Shown piece by piece: positions 46,573 through 56,700 of a stretch of 64,000 nt of DNA. A program made the translations under genes and the position numbers. Every line of letters begins with the position of its first letter. Position 1 is the first letter of the stretch. This DNA comes from Roridomyces roridus. Its lineage: Eukaryota; Basidiomycota; Agaricomycetes; Agaricales; Mycenaceae. The stretch is from contig JARKIF010000067.1 of NCBI GenBank assembly GCA_029378245.1, positions 124,001 through 188,000 on the forward strand, read 5' to 3'. The notes under the pieces were generated by a model. It saw only the letters and a list, made by a program, of their open reading frames with translations. It ran no database searches and was not told the DNA's origin.

Positions 46573-47467
46573 TCATGCGAGCTTTGCGGAAAGCATCATA
46601 AGCCCGAAATCGTCAAAGCTCATGGATTTGTCTGGGGCGGTAGAGAATTCGTCGAGCATTTCGATTAACTGTCCATGGAGGGTCACTGTGGCTGTCCGAA
46701 AAAGAGAGGAGGGAGTAACGCACCTCATCGCTCTTGATCGTGTCGCCGATGAGTTTCGTGAGTCTCTGAATGTCTTTTATCATGATCCGTTGGTTGGGGA
46801 GCTCGGATTCGGAGGCTGAGGGGAAGAAGAGGGCGTAGGTGTCCAGACAGGTTTGGCGTTGTCGGGCTGTGAGTTTTTTGGGGGTGGCGCTGGAGAGGGA
46901 TGAGGAGGAGGAGGAGCGTCTGCGGGTCCGTTTGGACGTGGATGGCGCTGGCTCCTCCATGTATTCATCCGAGTCCGAGTCATCGTCGGAGGCTTCGGGC
47001 TCTTGGTACTCGTCTGCTGGGTCGACCTCATCGTCCTCGTCCTCGTCGTCGTTGCTATTGGCGTAACTGTCTCGCGGCGGCGCGTCGTCGCTATCGGCGT
47101 ATTCGTCTCCCCCGCCGGGTTCGAGGAGGACGGCTAGGACTGAACGCCAGTCGTCGCGACTCACGTATAACGAGTCTTCCTCTGTGCCTCCGTCCATCTC
47201 AACGTCATTGCTGGACGCCTGCCATCCGGAAGCAGCGTTTTTGAATACGGTGAGCACTTGCTCGTCGTCTGGAGGGAGGTCTAGAAGTTGGAGGGCTGCT
47301 GGGATTGATGAGAGTGGGATTCGCGACGCGTCTGGGGAGGGCGATGCAGGGATGAAGCCTCCGCCGTGAGAGTCGGATTCGGATGGACCGACACAAGCGT
47401 GGTCGAATGCTTTGTCGATTCGGCGTTGGAGGTGGAGTGGTAGGGCTGAGAATTCGTCGAGCGACAT
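46573..47467 (-). CDS. Acidic EF-hand-like protein
   Basis: Exons on the minus strand are 47467-46724 and 46668-46573 (about 279 residues), with a 55-bp intron. The start MSLDEFSALPLHLQRRIDKAFD is the first ATG. An N-terminal helical region (LDLPPDDEQVLTVFK) and the segment LYVSRDDWRSVLAVLL are followed by a long acidic, Ser-rich stretch. A C-terminal region LTARQRQTCLDTYALFFP..IMIKDIQRLTKLIGDTIKSDELIEMLDEFSTAPDKSMSFDDFGLMML ends it. The last part has the helix-loop-helix pattern of an EF-hand (DKSMSFDDF), and splicing restores it. I recall similar basidiomycete proteins annotated as EF-hand-containing; the loop lacks several canonical calcium ligands, so binding is uncertain. It is convergent with STE12. 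Confidence 0.75.
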
Positions 47468-47789
47468 GAGGGTTTGTATTGAAATTTGACCAACTTTTGA
47501 TCGGGTCAGCGTCTCTTCTTTCGTTCTTTCACCACGAGGTTGTCTTCGCAGTCGATGGTCGCGTTCTTTGCTGCGTCCGGACAATCGATTTTTTCACTCT
47601 GTATGAGGTGCTATCCGAGGCGGAGACATGCTGGGCACAAGCCGGGGCACAAGCGAGCAAAAAGAGAATTTAGGCAACAGGGAGGAACTTCAAGAGGACA
47701 TGACGGCGACTTGCAATTGCCTGGCTCACCACCGCTCAGGACATCGGCGCGTCTGCGCTTTCTCACTCAGGCTGCCACTTCTTAGTCTT
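47468..47789. other. Flank of the EF-hand-like gene
   Basis: Presumed promoter of the minus-strand gene starting at 47467. No motif was identified. The F-box-like pseudogene begins beyond it. Confidence 0.35.
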
Positions 47790-48950
47790 CGCTCGAGTGA
47801 CGTGGTTCTCCTCCACGATGGTCCCCAACATACATACGAGATCGTTTCGATGTCCGTCGCCTCTCCCTCTATCAGTATGGCGCACACAATACGCAAGACA
47901 TTCGAGCTGGAATTCCTGTCGTTCCTTGTCTGGTGGGCCTCAACGCCGAGGAATGTCTTCCATTATCTGAGCCTTCAATGCGGCGCAACCGACTCTCGAT
48001 GCTTTACGAGGATTCTTCATGAAGAAACACCAGAACAAGATATATAGACGCCGGCATTTTTGCTCGCTTCGCACAGATCCGGAAACTTTAGGGGGGTGCA
48101 AGGAAGACTGGATTCAAGAATGCTCCGAGCGCCACCGTCGGGATGTTCGAGACATTGAGGGAACTCACCATCAAGAACGCTGGCCCATCTTTTGTGGCGA
48201 TTTTCTCGCCAATGGAGTGCGTGTCCAAGATTCCGTATGCTCCTCACACTGAATCCGTATCTCAGACTACCTTGTCTGCCGAGCCTTGGTCTGTCATTAG
48301 TGTTGTCCGATATCCACCTCTTCCTCGATCGACGATAAGCAGGGGGCCAAGATCGATGAACTACGAGTTTCTCCCGCGGGGTTGAGTGCTGGATTCAGAC
48401 GAGTTCAAAAAATGTCCGTCGGTCAAGATTTTGACCCGGACTACATCGACCAGATTGATGTGGTGCGTTTGAAATCTCGTCGTGAGCACTCAGATGTTTG
48501 AACTCGTCTTGGGCCAAGGAACTGACACAGAAAAAACGCCCCAGAGGCTTGAGCGTATTGTATTCGATCCAGCGGCCTGGTGAGCACCAACGTCCCATCT
48601 CCACCGAATTGAATTGGGCTGACGGACATTAGTCAGGTACGACCACTGAACCTCCCAGCTCAAGAAATTTCTGTCTGACTTGACTGCACGATCTTTCCGC
48701 GTCTGCAGGAAATCGAACACCCCCGGTTTGATTGGGACATTCCCGAGTACGTGCTCAAGTCCAATGAATCTTGTAATTTGTCTTGATGCTCAACGCCGTT
48801 CTGTGTACAGGGACGAGATATCTGAATCGCCGTGGGTGAAGTGGGCTGAAAAGTTTCAAGAGGCTCAGAATCTGCAACTCGTTTGTGCGAAGAGGGGTGT
48901 GTTGGCGGCAAGAGGTGGCAGATCAACTGATCCGCGACACTGATTGATTG
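47790..48950 (+). pseudogene. F-box-like pseudogene, paralogue of the 30-kb copy
   Basis: Plus-strand pieces match the gene at 29400-30825 block by block. They include YGAHNTQDIRAGIPVVPCLVGLNAEE, MFETLRELTIKNAGPSFVAIFSPMECVSKIPYAPHTESVSQTTLSAEPW, LDRR-type repeats, then KKCPSVKI and DPDYIDQIDVVRLKSR. The C-terminal FDPAAW and CRKSNTPGLIGTFP segments follow. Multiple stops and frameshifts, and a missing F-box end, show it is dead. The LRR part switches frame at the same place in both copies, which suggests either an inherited lesion or an unrecognised intron. Confidence 0.6.
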
Positions 48951-49796
48951 TTTCCCACGGACCCCCCCTTCCTAAACGAGATTTACCTCCGTGAAGGCCG
49001 TTAGCTCCGTCCCTCGGCAACAGCTTTCCTCAGTCTCCGAGCCTCACTTATGCCTAGTGGGTGCTCCCCACCCCGGTCTGGACCCATTCATCTCAACTTG
49101 GCACCCAACCCACATGTCTTTTCGCGATTCTTGGCGCGCTTTGTGTATTTCCCATCAAATCACAACCAACCGGAGTTACCAACAGTATGTCACGGATCAA
49201 CTGATTTGCCACCTCTTGGTTGGCGGCCGAGAAGGCTGCTTGTGCCGAGCGAGGAAAACCAAGTAGAAAGGGTTTGAGCGCTAGAGAACTAGCACGGCAC
49301 TCTTTAGATATGTGCGAGCCCTTGATAACCGAGTTATCCGATTGTGAGGCTACGGGGTTCTTGAATAAGAAGTTGTAGACACAGAGAATCTGAGCTTGAA
49401 GATTTTGTTGTAAGTGTTGATTCGAACGATGTTGAGTCGATAACTGTTGTAATTGGGTCCGTTGCGTACTTGTGCCACTGCTGGGATGTTGGGACGAAGC
49501 TCCGGCGCCTTGTGTTTTTTCTATCCATCTTACATCTTTTCTATCTGATACTTCTGATTACTTTCTATTGTTCCTCCAGGCACGTACCATATGCATTCCA
49601 TCGGATAAGACCCCATGGTCTCCCTTCTGATATGATACCTAGATAAGCAACTTGTATAAGTACGACCTTACCTCTTTGAATACATTTAGTCTTTCCCCCT
49701 GCTCTCGACAACAATAACATCTACATTGTTCATTCTACCTACTGACTACGAAATAGAGGCTATTTATACTGTAACAGTCTGTTCACGGGTGGGCAG
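48951..49796. other. No gene seen
   Basis: Only short ORFs. The stretch 49560-49780 (pyrimidine-rich, with TTATACTGTAACA near its end) has the look of an LTR fragment, but no matching partner was found in the window. Confidence 0.3.
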
Positions 49797-50240
49797 TGCA
49801 CCAAACAAGAGGGGTATGAAAGGCCCTCAAGATGTAGCTAGAACTTAACTTAATGCCCTCGGGCACCCACCAATACTTAACGCACACTTTTGGGTTTTTG
49901 ATTGAACGGAACGGACAGGTTTGATTGACGGATAATGGAATACGGATTTGGAAACGGCACAACTGCGGGTTTTGATTTACGGACGGAACGAACGAACGGG
50001 AACACAGATTGTGGAGATTTGGATTTTAGGTGTACAGGATTGGGGTTTCTAGACATCGGCATCGCACGGCATCGCTTGATTTGATATCACATCTTGATTC
50101 AGTTGGCTCTATACTGCGGCCCGAACCCCCAAACACAACTTTTGCATCACACAACTATTGATACGACACCCATCAACATCTCGGCTGGCCCGACTTGTTG
50201 ATTGTTTGGTTTTTATAGGTGGTTTCATACTACACATTTC
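49797..50240. repeat. Diverged dispersed repeat, copy B
   Basis: It has the same order of blocks as 28186-28660 in the same orientation: ACCAAACA, AGGGGTAT, ACGGAACG-type words, GGATTTTAGG, GGCTCTATAC..GCCCGAACCCCC, GTTTGGTTTT. Non-coding. Confidence 0.45.
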
Positions 50241-51345
50241 TGTAGGACCCGTGCAATAGAGTCTAGACAGAGAGTCGTCCACAAATATGTCTTGTTGGGT
50301 AGACTCCGAGGGAAAGACTTAGTCTCTTGTAGACAGACGCAATAACATTTTGATCTTGTACCTTGATCATGTGTTGCTAAGCGCGGGGGTCCGATCAGGG
50401 TATTTAGTTATTACCAATCTTCGGACTTTGAATTTCGACAGCTCACCGCCGTCTCTTCCCTCCCTCGTCAGCAACGCGCCCTGGACACCTCAGCACTCTC
50501 TCTCAACCTCCAAACCTTCCAGCCCATGGTACTCAATGGACAGAATCGGTTCCCACCCCAATCCCACCCCTGACAAGTCTGAGGTCTCAGCTCTGTCCTG
50601 GAGAGGCGACAAACCCACTACATGGCCAATACGTAGCACCCACTGGGCACGACTGCCGATTCTTGTGGAGCATGTGCCCTCGTGGTGAGCTTAGGCTTAT
50701 GAAGCAGCAGGGGAGGATGGATGGGCTCTGCGGGGTGGACTCGGTGCTTCCAAACCACTGTAAGGATGGTATCCTTACAGCCACATCACTGATCTGTCAC
50801 CTGTCAGTCCCGGCATCATGGATCTGTCTATCTCACACAGTACAGCCTTCCGTTACCGTACACAGCCCACATACGTATATATGGACAGCATCTACTTTAC
50901 TTTAGGATGCACGCACCCCGACACCTCCCCCTTGTATTCCTCCAGTTGCTTGCACCTGTACCTTCCACATAACCAAGCTAATTAGCCTGGTACCTGTATG
51001 CGTGGTACCAGGCTAAGTAGCCTGGTTGCTGCAATCTCCCTTCCTGTTATGTCCCGTTCTAATCCCAAACCGGATTCCGGTTCGATCCCGAAACTCCGGT
51101 ACAAACATCGGGATTCCTCCCGACATTGTAGCGCATCATGCGCTCGCCAGATCTATCCGGGTAATCAGGTTTTCACACTATGAAGGTATCTGAGCATTTC
51201 CCATCTGGACTATCCACTTGATCACTCCGTGCGGACTTAATCAGCTTATATCCACTTTGCCGTACAAGTCCAATTCCATTACTGATCTGTGGCAATGACA
51301 TACATCTCTACTTATTATATGTGACTGACCTCCCAGCCACCTTAC
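50241..51345. other. No gene seen
   Basis: Short ORFs without motifs. A pair of phrases of the type GCCTGGTACC/GGTACCAGGC around 50980-51015 forms an imperfect inverted repeat of unknown meaning. Confidence 0.3.
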
Positions 51346-51545
51346 ACTGTGAAAAACAGAAGGCGCGAATTTCGCACTAGCTCACAGCGAATTTCGCATT
51401 TCACCCCATTTTGCGGCGAAATATTTTCTCACGGTGTGGGGCGAAAATGTCAGGTCACCCCATTGTCAGGTGAAATGAGATTTCACCGTACCTCTGGAGC
51501 GAAATTCACCCAATATTCAAAGTACGTCAATTGCGTGTATTAATC
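51346..51545. repeat. Dispersed 200-bp repeat, copy A
   Basis: It begins CACTGTGAAAAAC and is full of the words GCGAATTTCGC, GTGAAAT and ATTTCAC. A diverged direct copy lies at 63496-63695. The two copies bracket the nest of the small TIR element and the gypsy element. Confidence 0.6.
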
Positions 51546-51852
51546 AAATCTGCCCTCTACGATCACCACTGTTCTGACCACGGTGTCAGAGAGCAAGCTA
51601 GATGAGGAGGTTAGCAAGAAGAGGGACGGGGCGAGTGTGGAGTTGGTGAGAGTTCGTGGAGTAAGTACAGTCGGAAACCCCCATCCGGACCGGACCCACC
51701 ACCGGACTCGGGCAGTTCGGCAGCTCTGATGGGGCTGAATTTTTACTGAGTCATAGCCATGTTGGTGGACTCCCCAGACATAAATTTGCAGACAGAAATG
51801 GAAGCTGACCATCGAGATATGGTCAATTTACTTGGTGCTCACTGAAACACCC

Positions 51853-52353
51853 TGTTATATCCATGTCACCAACCCCGTCCTTCCGACATCCTCCAACCAC
51901 CTCCGGTCCGGAACACCTCCGACTGTTCCGGACGCTCCGACCAATGATGCATCCGATTCGTCGTATTGCACAATCCGATAGGGTTTTCACGCAATGAAGT
52001 CGTTCTGAGCGTTTCCCTTATTGTGATTATCTTCATCATCTTCTTTCTTATTGTTTAACATAGAGCTTATTGTCTTTCGCGCTTCTGACTCCATTTGGTC
52101 GTGTCATACTTACTTAGTATAAATAGGACATACGATTGTGATGTACGTCAGTAGTTAATTAACGTGTGTTGCCTCCGCAATTCCTCTGTGCCAATCTAGT
52201 CTCCGAGTACTCCTCTCTCGGAAGTCAAGTGGCTGGTGCGCTCTCCCTCCGAGTAGCGTTCACCTCATCCGGATCACCCTCGGTCTACGTCCCTCCGACC
52301 TCCGACCTCAGGTTCCGGCCCCTTTGTCCTTACCCTCCGGCACGGATATTACA
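51853..52353 (+). repeat. 5' LTR (501 bp)
   Basis: It starts TGTTATATCC and ends GGATATTACA, partly inverted. Compared with the 3' LTR it has three base differences (in CTCCAACC, GGTCCGGA and TTAACGTG) and an extra CTCCGAC unit near 52300. It contains the promoter and the RNA start used to prime reverse transcription. Confidence 0.97.
52118..52159 (+). promoter_or_regulatory. LTR TATA box and predicted RNA start
   Basis: TATAAATA lies at 52118-52125; the sequence AGTAGTTAAT begins 32 bp downstream (52150-52159), where transcription would be expected to start. That sequence is the exact complement of the primer site at 52356-52365. The same arrangement is in the 3' LTR. Confidence 0.7.
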
Positions 52354-52355
52354 GT

Positions 52356-52365
52356 ATTAACTACT
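52356..52365 (+). promoter_or_regulatory. Primer-binding site, self-priming type
   Basis: ATTAACTACT begins 2 bp after the LTR and is the reverse complement of AGTAGTTAAT in the LTR. No recognisable tRNA 3'-end complement (such as TGG-initial sites) is seen. This matches the mechanism known for the fission-yeast Tf1/sushi group, in which the RNA's own 5' end primes synthesis. Confidence 0.7.
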
Positions 52366-52381
52366 CATCCCGCTTGACTTC

Positions 52382-53710
52382 ATGTCGTATCACAATCTCA
52401 TGACCACGCCTCAGGTGCAGGACCGTCGACGATCTCGCTTATGGTCCACAATGGTTCCTCTCCAGGCACCCGGTCAATCCGTCACTTTGGAAAACGCTTC
52501 GGGGATTATCTCTCCTCACGACATCCCCACTCGGTCTCAACCTCACTTCGAGGAGGATGTTTTCCGTCCTCGGCCCAACAATCCGATGCCTTGGACTCGG
52601 CCTTCGCTCCCTCCGAACCAACAGGGTGCTGCTCTTCGTCGCCATTCTGGACAATCCCATGTGTCCTCAAATTACCCCGGCCCGAATTTTCCTCCGGTTC
52701 CGGGCATGACCTCCAAGGCTCCGGACACTTTCGACGGCTCCGATCCCTCGAAATTCGCTACGTTCATGTCGCAGATTTATTTGCACATCGCTGAACGTCC
52801 ACAGGACTTCCCGTCTTCCGACGAGAAGATCTTCTATGTCCGGTCCTACTTGCGCGGTACGGCTCAGCAATGGTTCTCTCCGAACATCTACGCTACCGCC
52901 GGAACTCCGATCCCCGCTTGGGACGGAGACTGGGACCTCTTTGTCCAGGAGCTGGCCAACAACTTCGGTCCGCACGATCCTTTCGGAGACGCTCGGATCG
53001 GACTGGAGAGTTTGTCGATGCGGCCGAATGATCGACTCGCTGTTTACCAGCTCGAATTCGACAACCTTTCGGTCATGACCGGCTTCAACGAGGCGGCCCT
53101 CATCCACGCGTTATACCGTGGTCTCCCTTCCCGCATCAAGGACTCCATCGCTCAGACTGTCCGGCCGACCACTCTTGCCGGACTCAAGTCTCTCGCTGCC
53201 CAGCTCGATCAGCGCTTTCACCGTCGTCAGGCGGAGAAGGAGGCTGAGCGTTTGGCCGCCGCCGCTGCCGCTGCGAAGGTCAAGAGCACGACTCCGAGGG
53301 CTCCGACGAACGATTCGCCCAAGTCCGGTTCCTCCGAACCATCGGGCGGCGGGAAAGGGAAGCAGGGTGGCAAAGTGAAGAATCGGCAGGGTAATCCCAG
53401 CCCTCCGAACAAGACGACTCCTTCGGCTCCCCCCACAACCGGTAATGCGGGTCAAGCTTCCGGCTCCGCCTCCGACAAACCCTATGCCAACAAGCTCAAC
53501 GCCTCCGGCAAGCTCAAGCCGGAGGAGCGCGAGCGCCGCATCAAGAACAACCTGTGCATGTTCTGCGGTGGCGCGGGTCACAAGGCTTCCGATTGCCGGA
53601 AGCGTCCGGGTGGCGTTCAAGGACGTGCTGGCACTACCGAGCCAGTTCCGGCGGCTCCGGCTGCTCCAGCTGCCACCGTTCCCGCCAAACCCGCCGATCC
53701 GAAAAAATAG
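52382..53710 (+). CDS. gag: Gag polyprotein
   Basis: 442 codons starting at the first ATG after the primer site. The capsid-like region (roughly residues 115-265) includes PDTFDGSDPSKFATFMSQIYLHI, FYVRSYLRGTAQQWF, WDLFVQELANNFG and LIHALYRGLPSRI, as in retrotransposon gag domains. An Ala/Lys/Pro-rich linker is followed by one zinc knuckle, CMFCGGAGHKASDC (C-x2-C-x4-H-x4-C, about residues 391-404). The tail is Pro/Ala-rich and ends PADPKK followed by TAG. The protein forms the particle that packages the RNA. The pol frame overlaps the last 150 bp and is reached by a -1 shift at the A6 run just before the stop. Confidence 0.95.
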   Translation: MSYHNLMTTPQVQDRRRSRLWSTMVPLQAPGQSVTLENASGIISPHDIPTRSQPHFEEDVFRPRPNNPMPWTRPSLPPNQQGAALRRHSGQSHVSSNYPGPNFPPVPGMTSKAPDTFDGSDPSKFATFMSQIYLHIAERPQDFPSSDEKIFYVRSYLRGTAQQWFSPNIYATAGTPIPAWDGDWDLFVQELANNFGPHDPFGDARIGLESLSMRPNDRLAVYQLEFDNLSVMTGFNEAALIHALYRGLPSRIKDSIAQTVRPTTLAGLKSLAAQLDQRFHRRQAEKEAERLAAAAAAAKVKSTTPRAPTNDSPKSGSSEPSGGGKGKQGGKVKNRQGNPSPPNKTTPSAPPTTGNAGQASGSASDKPYANKLNASGKLKPEERERRIKNNLCMFCGGAGHKASDCRKRPGGVQGRAGTTEPVPAAPAAPAATVPAKPADPKK

Positions 53711-56700
53711 TCAGCGGCTCGGACACTCCGTCACCCATTCCGAGCTGCGTTGACTCCCGGGTGTTACCGGAGATTACTCTCAATGCGTCCACTCTTTCTC
53801 CTAATGCGTTCTATATCGATATTGACCTCTCTCTTGTTTCTACGGACTTTATATCTAGTTCTGGTGTACTTTCTGGTTTCCCCGATCCCGAAGCGGGCGT
53901 AACCCTGCTTCCGGATTTTGTACAACGAGTAGCCGCGGGATTCAACTCCCGCTTACGTGCTCTTATCGACTCGGGATCTTCTCATAGCTTCCTTTCGACT
54001 AGACTTTGCGAATCCGAAGGGTTCTCTCCGTATGCGGTTGATCCGGCTCGCCTCCGGTATCTCGACGGCTCCTCATCCATCATCGATCAGCAAATCACCT
54101 TGCTTCCTCGATTCCCCTCCGGCGATGTCCATTTCATGGAATACTACGTCACCCGTCTGGATTCCGCTTGCGACATGGTGCTCGGACTAAACTGGCTACG
54201 CCGCTACAATCCGTCGATTGACTGGCGCTCGGTCTCCCTACAGTTCAGCCCTGTTTACAGCGAATCTTTTGTGTCGACACCTCCGGATACTATTCCGGCT
54301 CCTGTTGCGGTCATTCCGACTACGGATCTGTCGGACACCTCAGCAACCCCGGCTCCTGTCCCGACAACACCGCCGACGTCTTCGCCTGGACCTGCTTCTT
54401 CTACGAAGGCCCCTTCTCCGACTCCGGCTCCGTCTCCGACGGCTCCGGCTCAGGATCTCCCGGAGGTATCTACACCTCGACCGTTCACTACCGTCCCGCT
54501 CGTGTCACTTGTCGGCGCTGCAGCATTCAGCGTCTTGCTACGCGATAAATCCAACATCCAGTTTTCGATCCAAGCTCAGGCCAATCCGACCACGGAGACC
54601 CGCGGCTTCAGCTCCTCCGCAGCTCCGGACCTTTCCGGTATCCCTGCGGAGTACCACAACTTCGCCGACGTGTTCTCCGAATCGGAGTCCTACACCATGC
54701 CCCCTCATCGTCCCGAATTCGACCTCAAAATCGAGACGATCGACGGGGCGGAACCTCCGGTCGTACCCATCTACTCGCTCTCGGAGACGGAATTAAAAGC
54801 GCTAAGAGAGTATATTGACTTTAATCTGAAGGTTGATCGCATCTATCCTTCAGATTCCTCTCACGGCGCCCCTATCCTCTTCGTCAAGAAGAAGGATGGG
54901 AGTCTCCGACTTTGCGTCGATTACCGGGGTTTAAACCGCATCACCAAGAAGGATCGCTACCCTCTTCCCCTCATCGCCGACCTTCTCGATGCTCCCGGTC
55001 GAGCTCGGATCTACACCAAACTGGACCTCCGGCATGCTTATCATCTCCTCCGAATCGCTGCCGGAGACGAGTACAAAACCGCCTGGCGTTCTCGCTATGG
55101 TTCCTTCAACTTCCGGGTTATGCCGGAGGGCCTTTCCAACGCCCCGGCTGCCTTCCAGCGGTTCCTCAATACACTATTCGCGGACCTTCTCGACGTGTAC
55201 GTTGTCGTCTACTTGGATGATATTCTCATCTATTCTGACGATCCGAAAAACCACACCGCCCATGTCCGAGAAGTCCTCCGACGCCTCCGGAAAGCTGGCT
55301 TGTACTGCAAGCTTCCGAAGTGCGAGTTCTCTGTCACCACTTGCGAGTACCTCGGCCACATCCTTTCGCCGGACGGTTTCCGCATGTCTCCGGAGAAGAT
55401 CTCCGCGATCACCGACTGGCCTACTCCCCGGAAGGTCAAGGACGTTCAGTCGTTCCTTGGGTTCTGTAACTTTTATCAGCGTTTCATCTACGGCTATTCC
55501 GGCATCACCGTCCCTCTTACCCGCCTGACACGTTCCGGTCAGCGCTGGGACTGGACTGCTGCCTGCCAATCCGCTTTCGACACCCTCAAAAAGGCGTTTA
55601 CGACCTCTCCGGTACTCCATCACTGGGTTCCAGGCCGACAAATTATGGTCGAAACCGACGCCTCCGACTACGCTCTTGCGGGCATTCTCTCCCTCCTCGG
55701 AGACGACGGGGAGTTCCACCCCGTCGCATTCCGGAGTCGCACTTTCACTCCTCCGGAGCTCAACTACGACACGCACGACAAGGAACTCATGGCTATATTT
55801 GACTGCTTCACCAAATGGCGTCAATACCTTGAGGGCGCTACCCATCCTGTCGATGTCGTCACGGACCACAAGAATCTGGAATACTTCGCTACGACTAAAA
55901 CCCTTACTCGTCGACAAGTACGCTGGTCCGAATTCCTCAACCATTTCAATATGGTTATCCGGTTTCGACCCGGAAAACTCGGAGGCAAACCGGACGCTCT
56001 CACCCGTCGTTGGGACGTCTATCCGAAAGAGGGGGATACGGCCTTCAGTTCGATTAATCCTCAGAACTTCCGCCCCATTTTTTCCTCGGATCAGCTCTCG
56101 GCATCACTCAACGCCACGCTGCTCGAGGAGATCTGCCTCCAAGCATCCTCTGTCATGGATACCGACTCGCTGCATAGCGATATTCGGGCTCACTATCCTG
56201 ACGATCCCGCCGCGGTGTCCGGCCTTCAAGCCGCGACCTCCGACACCTCCGGCACTTCGCGTTGGACTTTAGATTCCACCGGACTTCTGCTTCTCAACAA
56301 GCGGATCTTTGTCCCGAAGATTTCGGGCGACAAGCCTGATTTACTCCGAGTACGTGTGTTGCAGAATAAACATGATCACATTCTCGCTGGTCACTTTGGA
56401 CAGAATCGAACCCTAGCGCTCGTCCGACATGAGTACTCATGGCCGGAGATGCGTACATTCGTCCGCGACTACTGCAATTCCTGCACACACTGCAAACGCA
56501 ACAAATCCCCTCGGCATAAGCCTTACGGCCTACTCCGACCACTTCCGGTCGCCCTCCGACCATGGCATTCGATCTCTATCGACTTTATCGAGTTCCTGCC
56601 ATACTCCGGCGAATACGACGCGATTTGTGTGATCGTGGATCGATCCTCCAAACAGGTCATCCTCGCACCTTGCGACCGACACATCACCTCCGCTCAACTC

